Below, piece after piece: positions 23,825 through 32,540 of a stretch of 60,263 bases of DNA; position 1 is the first letter of the stretch; every line of letters starts with the position of its first letter. The notes below the pieces were generated by a model. The model worked only from the letters and a program-made list of their open reading frames with translations, ran no database searches and was not told the origin of the DNA. A program made the position numbers and the translations under genes. This stretch comes from Rhodospirillaceae bacterium (lineage in GTDB: Bacteria; Pseudomonadota; Alphaproteobacteria; Rhodospirillales; Rhodospirillaceae), in assembly GCA_009693785.1 (NCBI GenBank), contig SHWP01000015.1:1-60263 (forward strand). Direction: 5' to 3'.

Positions 23825-25069
23825 TTACTTAAACTCCGGTGCCTTGCCCAAGGTCGCCACAGCCAGCGAGCCGACCGCGAGGATGGGGATGACGACGAAC
23901 AGCGCATTGGTGTAATCGCCGAAGCGGTCGAACATATAGCCGAGGAACAGCGGGCCAACGCCGACGCCCGAATAAAACAGCACGAACATCCAGCCGTAAT
24001 TTTTTCCGTAGGACTTCAAGCCGAAGTAACGCGCGGTCAGGTAGGGCAGCAAGTCAACTTCCGATCCGGCCGCCAAGCCAAACGTGATGGCAGCCAGAAA
24101 CATGAACGCGGGCGACAGCGACCCCGTGGCCAGCAACAGGCAACCCAGCGCTGGCATGATCAGGAAAGCTCCGGCCACGTAAGGCGGGTGGAAGCGGTCG
24201 ACCAAATACCCCGTGATGATGCGCCCCGCGAGAACCGCAACACCTAAGAGGCCCGCGAAGGCCACGGCGGTTTCGCGCGGAATACCGGCATCGGTGAGCA
24301 GCGGCACAAGGTGGACAACCAGCGCCGAGACCGTTCCGCCGATCAGCAGGAACGCAAGCCCGATTTGCCAGAACCGGCGCGAGCGCAAAGTTTCAGGCAC
24401 GGAAAAGCCCGACTGCGGAATCTGCGGGCGTGCTAGTTGCTCGGCGGCAGTTTGCTTGTTCTCGTAAAAAAAGAACCAAATCGGGATCAGCCCAATGGCG
24501 GCCAGCACACCCATGCCCATGTAGCCCGCTTCCCAGCCATAACGGCTGATGAGTGAGCCCACAAACATCGGCGTCAGCATGCCCGCAACACCCGATCCGG
24601 CCAATGTCAGGCCCAGCGCCAAGCCGCGCTTTTGATAAAACCAGGTGGCCACGCCACGCGTCCACACCAAGGGGGTGGTCGCGCATCCGGCGAGCGCCAG
24701 CAGAAAATACGCCAGGTAGTAAAAGCCGATGCTGCCGTTCATCTGGGTCATGCCGAACATGCCCAGAGCCAAAAGCGCCATCGACAGCATACCGATGCGG
24801 CGCGGGCCAATGCGATCGGCCAAGTAGCCGATGAGCGGCGCGGTCAGCACATAGCCCAGCGTCAGAAAAGTTTTCGAGGCCGAGGCTTCGGTTCGGGTCC
24901 AGTTAAACGTTTCAGACAGCGGGTTGAGGAACACACCCAAGCTGTAGGTGTTGACCCCCGTCACACCGACCCCCACGCCAATGGCTGCGGCCAGCACGAC
25001 CGACCAGCCGTACTTAAATTCGGCGTTGGGCTGTGTCAGGGCAGCGCCCTGCGCAAGAGGTTGGTGCAT
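23825..25069 (-). CDS. MFS transporter, monocarboxylate/oxalate-formate type
   Basis: A 414-residue major facilitator. The N-terminal helix with GVGVTGVNTYSLGVFLNPLSETFNWTR-like content (a GVF-x-P-x-x-x-x-FxW pattern) is characteristic of MCT and oxalate/formate antiporter relatives. The helix 2-3 loop is YLADRIGPRR. ATG 25069 is chosen at the start of the recognisable protein; an in-frame start 57 bases upstream is possible, and neither has a strong RBS. It is divergent from the TonB receptor at 25463. Likely substrate class: small organic acids. Confidence 0.85.
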   Translation of the reverse strand: MHQPLAQGAALTQPNAEFKYGWSVVLAAAIGVGVGVTGVNTYSLGVFLNPLSETFNWTRTEASASKTFLTLGYVLTAPLIGYLADRIGPRRIGMLSMALLALGMFGMTQMNGSIGFYYLAYFLLALAGCATTPLVWTRGVATWFYQKRGLALGLTLAGSGVAGMLTPMFVGSLISRYGWEAGYMGMGVLAAIGLIPIWFFFYENKQTAAEQLARPQIPQSGFSVPETLRSRRFWQIGLAFLLIGGTVSALVVHLVPLLTDAGIPRETAVAFAGLLGVAVLAGRIITGYLVDRFHPPYVAGAFLIMPALGCLLLATGSLSPAFMFLAAITFGLAAGSEVDLLPYLTARYFGLKSYGKNYGWMFVLFYSGVGVGPLFLGYMFDRFGDYTNALFVVIPILAVGSLAVATLGKAPEFK

Positions 25070-25462
25070 GATGTACTGCTTTGTTGAACGATTGAGCCCA
25101 GATACCCGCGCAAACGATAGCAACACTTGTTTGGCGGGTCGCTAGCAAACTTCGCGTCCAAAGGGTCCGCCTAACTCTGGACGGGTCGCGTGCCGCGCGA
25201 CCGAGCATGTGGTGCGCACCCATGGTGATAACCGTCCATATTTAGCCTCGTTTGGTGTCTCACTCCGTGGACAGAGATGTCAAATGTGCTACGGGGACAG
25301 CATCTGGCGGTACCCGAAGGCCTTCTTGCCGTTGATAAAGGTTGAAATAACCTCCTCTGATATTTAGGGTTTTACGGTTACAATTGGGCGGCGTTGAGGG
25401 GCATGGCTGGAGCGGCTGTAAAGTCGGCTATCCGTGCCGTTCCTAAGAGTGGGGGATAAAAG
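25070..25462. other. Divergent control region between MFS and TonB receptor genes
   Basis: About 390 bases without a gene. AGGTT-gaaat-AACCT (25339-25353) is a short inverted repeat just downstream of TTGATA (25332-25337), so it could be an operator at a promoter of the receptor gene. No good -10 hexamer at ideal spacing was found, so the promoter itself is unproven. Confidence 0.35.
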
Positions 25463-27886
25463 ATGGCGAAAAAATCATTGCTGTGGTTCGCGGCCTCGTC
25501 GGCGGCTCTGGAATTGTGCGCCATCGGGCAATCCAATAGTGCACTTGCCCAAGGCGTGACCCTTGAGGAAATCACCGTCACGGCCCGCCGCCGCGAAGAA
25601 AACTTGATGGAAGTGCCTATCGCGATCTCGGCCGTCAGCGCCGATAAGATCGAAGCTGCGGGAATTAAAGATCTGCAAACCCTCTCGCTGTTTACGCCCG
25701 GCCTGCACATCGACTCCTCACTGACCAATCAACTCGGGCGCACCCTGAATTTCCGCGGGCTCTCGGTGGCGACCGGACAAGTGTTCGTTGATGGCGTGTC
25801 GCTGGCCGGAAATGGAACCCCATATCTCGGCAGTTTGGATCGCGTCGAGGTGCTATCGGGTCCGCAAAGCGTTTACTTCGGCCGCGCCACGTTTACGGGC
25901 GCGCTGAACTTCGTGACCAAGAAGCCCAGCGACAGTTTCCAAGGCAAGATCGTGGGCGAATACGGCCGCTACGATACCTCGGATGTGGCGTTGACGGCGG
26001 AAGGGCCCCTTGTCGCCGATAAATTATCGGTCCGCGTGACGGGCCGCAAATATCATACGGGCGGGCAGTGGACGAATTACTCCAACCCATCCCAGCGCAT
26101 GGGCTACCGTTCGTCGCGGTCCCTCGTGTCCTCGATCTATTACACGCCATCCGATGATTTGAGCGTGAAGTTCCTGTTCGATCATGAATGGGACGATTCA
26201 GGCCCGCCAGCGGCCATCGCACTGAAGGGCAACCATCTGCCGGCGTTTGGTGGCGCAGGCACTCAGATCCCCGGCGTGACCGGCGGCACGCAGGAAATCT
26301 TCTGCCCGACCAACGGAACTTTCGGCGTTTATTATTGCGGCGCGTTGCCCACCGCCAACGGAATTAACCCCAGAATCATTTCGGGGAATTTCGACATCAC
26401 GCCGTACCTCTCGACCATCTTCTTCGACAACATCTTGAAGGTGCCGCTGCACTTTGATCCGCGGTTCTTGCAGCACTACGGCGGCAAGGCCGTGGCCAAC
26501 ATGGCGCACATGAATATCGATTACGACTTTGCCTCGGGCTGGGCTTTCAGCGCGGTGTCAGCGTATCACCACACCAAATCGCAGGGCATCACCGCGCCCA
26601 ATTACCGCGACACGCGCGACGTGCCCAATCCGCAATTCAATTTGGCGATTCCGGCCGGGCAAATCTGCTGCCGTCTGCCGTACATTAGCTTTCACTTGAT
26701 GATGCAGAACATCAACGAAGACTACGACCAGGAATTCCGCGTTACCTCGCCTGACGACAAAGACTTGCGCGCGACGATTGGCGCTAGTTATCTCTACCAA
26801 ACCTCGCCAGGTGGCACGAACTTCGGCCAAAGCAAGTCAACACCGCAATATCAAGGTTCGTTGACCGCCCAGAAAAGCAAAACACCAGCGGTTTATGCAG
26901 GCCTCTATTACGATTTCACCGAGGAACTCACGCTTACGGCCGAGACGCGCTATCAGAAAGACAAGGTCACGGCCACGACAGTCTTCCCTGTTGCGCAAGC
27001 TCCGACGACGAGCACATACAACAGTTTCTCGCCGCGCGTATCGTTGGATTACAACTACGCCGAGGGCTCGTTGGTGTATGGCTTGTTCTCTCGCGGCTAC
27101 CGCCGTGGCGGCTTCAACGCCATCCTGGTCGGGCAACCGGCCTCGGTCTTGGCGCAGTTGGCGCCGATTGGGGCCTCACCCACGTTCGGCCAAGAAAAAC
27201 TGGATAACGTCGAGCTGGGTTTGAAGTCTACTTGGCTCGATGGCCAAGCGCGCACGCGATTGGTTGGCTACTACCAATTCTGGCGTAACGGCCAAGTGCC
27301 CAGCACGATTTCATTCGTGCAAGCCAATGGCGGCGTGGTCAACACGACCGTCACCACCAACGGCGGCTCGGTTGACCTGCATGGTATTGAGTTCGAAGCC
27401 GATTGGGTTGTGACCGATCAATTTGTGGTCAATGCCAGCGTCAATTACCAAACCTCCAAACTTAAGGCATACAACTACATCCCGGTCGGCGTTCAGATTC
27501 GCCGCAATGCCAATTCCAGCGGAAACAAGTTCTGGGGTTCGCCGATCGTCAAGTGGACGCTCTCGCCCACCTATACCGTTCCGGTTCAGGGCGACTGGGA
27601 GATGTTCGTGCGCGGTGACTGGAAACACCGCGGCAAGTATTACATCGATGGCACCAACCTGGCATGGCTGAAGTCGAGCGAGCTGATCGACGTTCACCTC
27701 GGCCTACAGCGTGATGACTTGACCATCGAAGCCTATGTCACGAACCTGTTCGACAATCGCAACTTCCTACAGGGCGAATATGGGGCAGATTCCAGCAGCA
27801 CGACCGGCGGGTCGAATGAGAACGAAATCCGCCTAGGCCTGCCCAATAAGCGTTCGTTTGGCATCAAGGCTAGTCATACGTTCTAA
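25463..27886 (+). CDS. TonB-dependent outer-membrane receptor
   Basis: An 807-residue receptor. A signal peptide (SSAALELCAIGQSNSALAQ) is followed by the TonB box region LEEITVTARRREENL. The plug includes NFRGLSVATGQVFVDGVSL and LDRVEVLSGPQSVYFGRAT, and a long beta-barrel ends in ASHTF with the usual terminal Phe. The type matches receptors common in sphingomonads and Caulobacter-like bacteria that import plant, lignin or terpenoid-type organics as well as metal chelates. A GGGGG-rich RBS precedes ATG 25463. The next genes on the same strand (CHRD, then redox subunits) probably belong to its unit. Confidence 0.93.
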   Translation: MAKKSLLWFAASSAALELCAIGQSNSALAQGVTLEEITVTARRREENLMEVPIAISAVSADKIEAAGIKDLQTLSLFTPGLHIDSSLTNQLGRTLNFRGLSVATGQVFVDGVSLAGNGTPYLGSLDRVEVLSGPQSVYFGRATFTGALNFVTKKPSDSFQGKIVGEYGRYDTSDVALTAEGPLVADKLSVRVTGRKYHTGGQWTNYSNPSQRMGYRSSRSLVSSIYYTPSDDLSVKFLFDHEWDDSGPPAAIALKGNHLPAFGGAGTQIPGVTGGTQEIFCPTNGTFGVYYCGALPTANGINPRIISGNFDITPYLSTIFFDNILKVPLHFDPRFLQHYGGKAVANMAHMNIDYDFASGWAFSAVSAYHHTKSQGITAPNYRDTRDVPNPQFNLAIPAGQICCRLPYISFHLMMQNINEDYDQEFRVTSPDDKDLRATIGASYLYQTSPGGTNFGQSKSTPQYQGSLTAQKSKTPAVYAGLYYDFTEELTLTAETRYQKDKVTATTVFPVAQAPTTSTYNSFSPRVSLDYNYAEGSLVYGLFSRGYRRGGFNAILVGQPASVLAQLAPIGASPTFGQEKLDNVELGLKSTWLDGQARTRLVGYYQFWRNGQVPSTISFVQANGGVVNTTVTTNGGSVDLHGIEFEADWVVTDQFVVNASVNYQTSKLKAYNYIPVGVQIRRNANSSGNKFWGSPIVKWTLSPTYTVPVQGDWEMFVRGDWKHRGKYYIDGTNLAWLKSSELIDVHLGLQRDDLTIEAYVTNLFDNRNFLQGEYGADSSSTTGGSNENEIRLGLPNKRSFGIKASHTF

Positions 27887-27921
27887 CAAGGCAACAGGTT
27901 CATTTGGCGAGGGGTTCGGGC

Positions 27922-28419
27922 GTGATACGTTTGGTGTTGTCCGTTTTTGTTCTGGCGTTCGTGGCGGGCGCAGGCCCGGCTTATTCACAGCATGGGATGG
28001 AACCATCGAAATTTCCTGACCCCAGTTTGACCGGCCTGCCCATCAACTGGTTTGCCAACCTGGCCTCAGAAGAAGAGAGTTGGGCTGTTGATAGTAAGGG
28101 CGTGGGGCGCGCCGATTTCACGCTGGAGCGTGAGTCCATGCGCTTTAGTTGGACGGTGACCTACAAAGACCTCACCTCACCCGCCATTCGTGTTGCCGTC
28201 CATGGCCCGCAGACGCCAGGCGGCGAGGCGGGTGTTCTGGTTGATCTGGGCGGGGGCGGCGTGCAAAGCCCGGTGAAGGGCTCGACCATCTTGAACGATG
28301 GCCAGCTGCGCTACCTCACCACCGACCGCTTTTACATCAACATTACGACCCCAAAATACGCCAAGGGTGAAATTCGCGGCCAGTTGCAGCGCGTGCGTCC
28401 AACCGCATCCGCGCGTTAG
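27922..28419 (+). CDS. Secreted CHRD-domain protein
   Basis: A 165-residue exported protein. GTG 27922, preceded by GAGGGG, gives a clean signal peptide (MIRLVLSVFVLAFVAGAGPA), whereas the in-frame TTG at 27904 would add six residues to it. The body has the CHRD pattern: FSWTVTYKDLTSPAIRVAVHGP, GGEAGVLVDLGG and a closing FYINITTPKYAKGEIRGQL. CHRD domains are beta-sandwich modules of unknown bacterial function. Here the His of the usual HIH strand is conserved once (VHGP). It lies 13 bases before the NrfD-like gene, so it is probably translated with the redox complex. Confidence 0.85.
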   Translation: MIRLVLSVFVLAFVAGAGPAYSQHGMEPSKFPDPSLTGLPINWFANLASEEESWAVDSKGVGRADFTLERESMRFSWTVTYKDLTSPAIRVAVHGPQTPGGEAGVLVDLGGGGVQSPVKGSTILNDGQLRYLTTDRFYINITTPKYAKGEIRGQLQRVRPTASAR

Positions 28420-28432
28420 GCGCTTATCCGTC

Positions 28433-29332
28433 ATGACTCACGCCTCAGACCGTATCCGGCTGATGCGCCAAGGACGGCCCGACTTCTCGGTCGGGCCAAA
28501 GCTGCAAACCATTTGGGGTTTTCGCGAAGCCTCGGTGTTTTCGCTCGAAGGATTGGCCGCGACTGTCATGGCCGTTTGCGCCACCGCATCCTGGTTGCCG
28601 GGCATGATCGGTGCTGAACTCGCCATGATCGGCGCCGTGGTGTTGTTGTTCAGCCATTTGGGTAACCCGCGCGCGGCCTGGCGGGCGATTGCCAACATCC
28701 GCCGTTCGTGGATCAGCCGGGGCACGGCGGTGATCGGTGCGTTCACGGGCCTGGGTGCTTTGCTGTTGATCTTCGCGCTTCTTATTCCCGTTCCGCCTGA
28801 ACTGGTTCGCGCAGTTTACGGACTGGTGGTGGCCTGCGGGGCATTCATTTTGTTTTATCCGGGCTTTGCCATGGCCGCTTCGGCGGGCATTCCATTTTGG
28901 AATACGGGTATGTTGCCCATCCTCTCTGGCCTCGGCGGCTTGTCGACAGGCGGGGCTGCAGCGTTGGCGATGGCGCCCATGGGCTTGAGTTTGCCTGTAT
29001 CAAGCGACGCAGCCTTAGCGGCCGAATTAGGTTTATTGATCGCCATTGGCATTGGCATTATCGCGCTGATATCGGCGTCGCATCGCATGGGTGCAGGCGC
29101 GCGCCTTTCAGGCCAACTCATGGTGCGCCGGGAAAAAATGTGGTTTTGGGGCCTGGCCGTCGCCGTTGGCTTGGCCGTTCCCGGTCTGATTCTCGCCGTC
29201 ATCATCTGGTTCGCGCCCAGTCCGACATTTACCGTTGTTGGCTTGTGCGTGGCGGCACTTGGGCGAATACTGGGCGACATCGCGCTGCGCTACACGATCC
29301 TGAAAGTTGGCACCTATGAATCGTTGCTGTGA
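28433..29332 (+). CDS. NrfD/DmsC-like membrane anchor subunit
   Basis: A 299-residue protein with about eight transmembrane helices. LFSHLGNPRAAWRAIANIRRSWISR matches the conserved DmsC/NrfD pattern around helix 2 to 3, including HLG-P and RSW-SRG. The C-terminal GRILGDIALRYTILKVGTYESL is also typical. In the family this subunit carries quinone chemistry for a molybdopterin oxidoreductase and has no haem. ATG 28433 was chosen as the first codon past the CHRD gene. The catalytic subunit follows after 26 bases. Confidence 0.87.
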   Translation: MTHASDRIRLMRQGRPDFSVGPKLQTIWGFREASVFSLEGLAATVMAVCATASWLPGMIGAELAMIGAVVLLFSHLGNPRAAWRAIANIRRSWISRGTAVIGAFTGLGALLLIFALLIPVPPELVRAVYGLVVACGAFILFYPGFAMAASAGIPFWNTGMLPILSGLGGLSTGGAAALAMAPMGLSLPVSSDAALAAELGLLIAIGIGIIALISASHRMGAGARLSGQLMVRREKMWFWGLAVAVGLAVPGLILAVIIWFAPSPTFTVVGLCVAALGRILGDIALRYTILKVGTYESLL

Positions 29333-29358
29333 CTTTGGCCTAGGCTTGGGTGCGATCC

Positions 29359-31932
29359 ATGCTTGATGAACCGCAAGACAAAGACACCAAGACCGCCGAC
29401 GCCTGGGTGCCCTCGGTTTGCATGGGTTGCTACAATTGCTGCGGCATCAAGATCCGCCGCTCGGGTGGCAAAATCGCCGACGTCATCGGGGACCCAGCCG
29501 CACCCAATTCGAAGGGCCATATTTGCGCCAAGGGCAAGGCGCGGTTTCTCGATTTGCACGACCCCAAACGCTTGCTTAAACCCATGCGGCGCGGCAACCC
29601 CAACAAGGGCGTGGGCGTCGATCCGCAATGGCAGGAAATTTCCTGGGACGAGGCGCTGACTGAAATCGCCGGGCGGCTGAAAAAAATTCGCGCCGAAGAC
29701 CCGCGTAAACTCGTCATCGCGCATTTTGACATTCCCGCCTATGGCATCTCGAAGGCTTTTGGCACGGCCTTCGGCACGCCCAATATGCATTGGAACCGCG
29801 CCGACTATTGTGGGGCCGCGCCGCATGTCGCCCACTTGTTGTTGAACGGCTCGTTTAACGGCGAAGTGGACTTCGAAAAGTGCAATTACATGATCCTGTG
29901 GGGCACGCAGTTGGGTGCCCTGGCTGAAACCATTCCACTGCACACGGCTGAAGTAATGGCCGATGCCCGCGCGCGCGGTGCACGTACCGTGGTGATCGAC
30001 CCGTTCTGTTCCAATGCCGCCGCCAAGGCTAATCAATGGGTACCGCTGCGCCCGGGCACCGACGGCATGCTGGCGTTAGCCATGCTCAATGTCGTCTGTA
30101 ACGAGTTGGGCACCTACGATGTTGATTTCCTGAAGAATAAAACCAACTCACCTTACCTGATTCAAGACGACGGCCACTACAAGCGCGATCTCGCCACCAA
30201 CAAACCCATGGTGTGGGATGTGGCGGCAGGCCAAGCCAAGCCGTTCGATGCGGCCGGTGTTGGCGATGTAGCACTGGACGGCGAATACCTGGTGGACAAC
30301 ACGTTGGTGCGCCCGGCCTTTGCCGTGTTGAAAAAACATCTGCTGCAATACACGCCGGAAGACGCCGAACGCATTACCACCGTGCCAGCCGCTACCGTGC
30401 GCCAAGTCGCGCGCGATTTTGTGGCCGCCGCGCAAATCGGCAGCACCATCACTATAGATGGCCATGTGTTGCCATTCCGCCCGGCAGCGATTCATTTCAA
30501 GCGCGGCTCGGGTGCGCATAAGGGTGGCTCGCACACGACGATGGCGATTCATCTTCTGAATTTGATGGTCGGCAACCTCGATGTACCGGGCGGTCAACGC
30601 GGCGTGAACCCCATCGGGCCGTTTTGGGAGCCCACCGCCGATGAAGACGGCATGCTGGTTCCGGCTCAATACATCACCAAGTACTACAAGCCCTATCCGC
30701 CGCGCACACCCAAGATTCCCGAAACGCTCGATCTGAACGAGTTGTTTCCATCGTCGCTGTTCACGCGCGGCATGTTTGCCTGGGCTATTCGCGAGCCCGA
30801 GAAATTCGGCATTACCTACCAACCAGAAATGCTGCTGCATTGCCGCACCAATTTGATGATGAACAGCCACAACCCCGAGGCCATGGGCGGCGTGCTGAAG
30901 AAAATCAAATTCCAAGTCTCGTTTGCCACCTTCGTCGATGAAACCACCGAGTTCGCCGACATCGTGCTGCCCGATTCCCACGACTACGAGCGCTGGGATT
31001 TATTCCCGGCCAACGATCCCTACGCCTTCATCGCGCCCGGACCGGGCGAGTGGTACTGGCTGATGCGTCAGGCGGCCGTGAACCCGCCCGGCGAAGCGCG
31101 GCCCTGGACGAATGTGTACCTCGATTTGGCCGAGCGCATTGGCATTCTTGATGAGTTGTATAAGGTCGGCAATTCAAGTTGGAATATCGCCGAACGCCAT
31201 AAGCTCGACCCCACCAAGCACCACACGGTGAAAGATATCGCCGAACGCCAGGCCAAGTCGCTGTTGGGCGATGACTTCGACGTCAACAGCCTCAAAGACA
31301 CCGCGTGCATGATCACGCGCAAGAAAACCACCCGCGAAGCCTATCCGCGCGCGTTCATGAATATGCGCGTACCGATTTATCTGGAACACCTCATCGACAC
31401 CGGCGAGAAGTTGAAAGTGGTGACGGATAAATTGGGACTACGCTGGGATTTCAAACCCTATACGCCGCTGCTGACGTATTTTGCCTGCCACTCCCATGAG
31501 CATACCAAAGAAGACCCATTTGATTTGTTCATCGTCAACTTCAAGGTTCCGTTCATCACCTTCTCGGTGACATCGGAAAATCTATGGATCGATGAACTCT
31601 CACGCGCCAACCCATATACCCACAACGTGATGATCAATCGGGCCACGGCCGAGCGCAAAGGCATCAGGGACGGCGATCGGATTTTGATTGAATCGGCCAT
31701 CTCGAAGGGCGAGGGGTTCGTCAAAGTCACCGAGCTGATCCACCCCGAATGCCTTGGGATTCCAAGCACTTTGGGCCATTGGGCGCGGGCCTATTCGATT
31801 TCCAAGCACAAGGGTACGGGATTCAATAATTTTCTGCCCGCACCCGATGTGGAGCATATCGACACGCTCTCGGGCCAAACCGATTCCTGCACGCGCGTTC
31901 GTGTGAGTGTGCTTAGCAGCAAGGATCACTAG
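29359..31932 (+). CDS. Molybdopterin-dependent oxidoreductase, catalytic subunit, no export leader
   Basis: An 857-residue DMSO-reductase-family enzyme. Residues C21, C24, C28 and C56 form the [4Fe-4S] site (VCMGCYNCCG, then GHICAKGK). The likely molybdenum ligand is C151 in NRADYCGAAP, as in the cysteine-ligated PsrA/PhsA branch. VIDPFCSNAAAKANQWVPLRPGTDGMLALA is the standard cofactor-binding region. The C-terminal domain has VMINRATAERKGIRDGDRILIES. No twin-arginine signal precedes the cluster, so the enzyme should stay in the cytoplasm. ATG 29359 is preferred to GTG 29350. With the anchor upstream and the ferredoxin downstream it makes a complete A-B-C complex. Substrate unknown. Confidence 0.92.
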   Translation: MLDEPQDKDTKTADAWVPSVCMGCYNCCGIKIRRSGGKIADVIGDPAAPNSKGHICAKGKARFLDLHDPKRLLKPMRRGNPNKGVGVDPQWQEISWDEALTEIAGRLKKIRAEDPRKLVIAHFDIPAYGISKAFGTAFGTPNMHWNRADYCGAAPHVAHLLLNGSFNGEVDFEKCNYMILWGTQLGALAETIPLHTAEVMADARARGARTVVIDPFCSNAAAKANQWVPLRPGTDGMLALAMLNVVCNELGTYDVDFLKNKTNSPYLIQDDGHYKRDLATNKPMVWDVAAGQAKPFDAAGVGDVALDGEYLVDNTLVRPAFAVLKKHLLQYTPEDAERITTVPAATVRQVARDFVAAAQIGSTITIDGHVLPFRPAAIHFKRGSGAHKGGSHTTMAIHLLNLMVGNLDVPGGQRGVNPIGPFWEPTADEDGMLVPAQYITKYYKPYPPRTPKIPETLDLNELFPSSLFTRGMFAWAIREPEKFGITYQPEMLLHCRTNLMMNSHNPEAMGGVLKKIKFQVSFATFVDETTEFADIVLPDSHDYERWDLFPANDPYAFIAPGPGEWYWLMRQAAVNPPGEARPWTNVYLDLAERIGILDELYKVGNSSWNIAERHKLDPTKHHTVKDIAERQAKSLLGDDFDVNSLKDTACMITRKKTTREAYPRAFMNMRVPIYLEHLIDTGEKLKVVTDKLGLRWDFKPYTPLLTYFACHSHEHTKEDPFDLFIVNFKVPFITFSVTSENLWIDELSRANPYTHNVMINRATAERKGIRDGDRILIESAISKGEGFVKVTELIHPECLGIPSTLGHWARAYSISKHKGTGFNNFLPAPDVEHIDTLSGQTDSCTRVRVSVLSSKDH

Positions 31933-31933
31933 G

Positions 31934-32533
31934 ATGAGCAAATACGGCATGGTCATGGACCTCGACCGGTGCATCGGCTGCAACGCCTGCGTGATTGCCT
32001 GCAAGGTCGAGCACAACACGCCGATGGATATTCACTTCACCAAAATTCTCGAGCGCGAGATCGGCACTTACCCCGATGCCAGCCGTCAATTTTTACCCGT
32101 GATGTGCAATCATTGCGACGATGCGCCGTGCATCGACGTCTGCCCCACCAAGGCCACCTATGCCCGCGATAAAGATGGCATTGTTTTGATCGATTGGGAT
32201 AAGTGCATCGGCTGCGGCGGCTGCATCCTGGCTTGCCCTTACGATCAGCGCTTTCCCGTGGCCGACAATCGCACGGTGTTTCCGGCCCACGGCACCGATT
32301 ATAAAAGCCCGGTGGTGGAGCGCGCGCCCAGCGGCGTCACCGCCAAGTGCGATTTTTGTTATCACCGCATCGATGCGGGCAAGGAGCCGGCCTGTGTCGA
32401 AGCTTGCCCCACCAATGCGCGCATCTTTGGCGAAGTGAAGAGCGAAAAGATGGCCAACATTATTGGCCGCAAGCACGCCTTCACGCTGCTGCCCGACAAG
32501 GGCGCCAAGCCCAGCGTGTATTACGTGGGATAG
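31934..32533 (+). CDS. Four-cluster ferredoxin subunit (DmsB/PsrB-like)
   Basis: A 199-residue electron-transfer subunit with four cysteine clusters. The first is C13-IGC-NAC-x3-C. The second is CNHCDDAPCIDVCP. The third is KCIGCGGCILACP. The fourth is split between KCDFCYHRID and EPACVEACP. This is the canonical arrangement for B subunits passing electrons between a molybdopterin catalytic subunit and a NrfD/DmsC anchor. ATG 31934 lies one base past the catalytic gene's stop codon, indicating coupled translation. The whole protein lacks an export signal, consistent with a cytoplasm-facing complex. Confidence 0.93.
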   Translation: MSKYGMVMDLDRCIGCNACVIACKVEHNTPMDIHFTKILEREIGTYPDASRQFLPVMCNHCDDAPCIDVCPTKATYARDKDGIVLIDWDKCIGCGGCILACPYDQRFPVADNRTVFPAHGTDYKSPVVERAPSGVTAKCDFCYHRIDAGKEPACVEACPTNARIFGEVKSEKMANIIGRKHAFTLLPDKGAKPSVYYVG

Positions 32534-32540
32534 CGCGCAC

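Noticed and set aside
23680..23958. Minus-strand frame containing the parS site
   Set aside because: It starts inside the MFS gene without an RBS. The parS palindrome itself produces the FHVEQ-like peptide.
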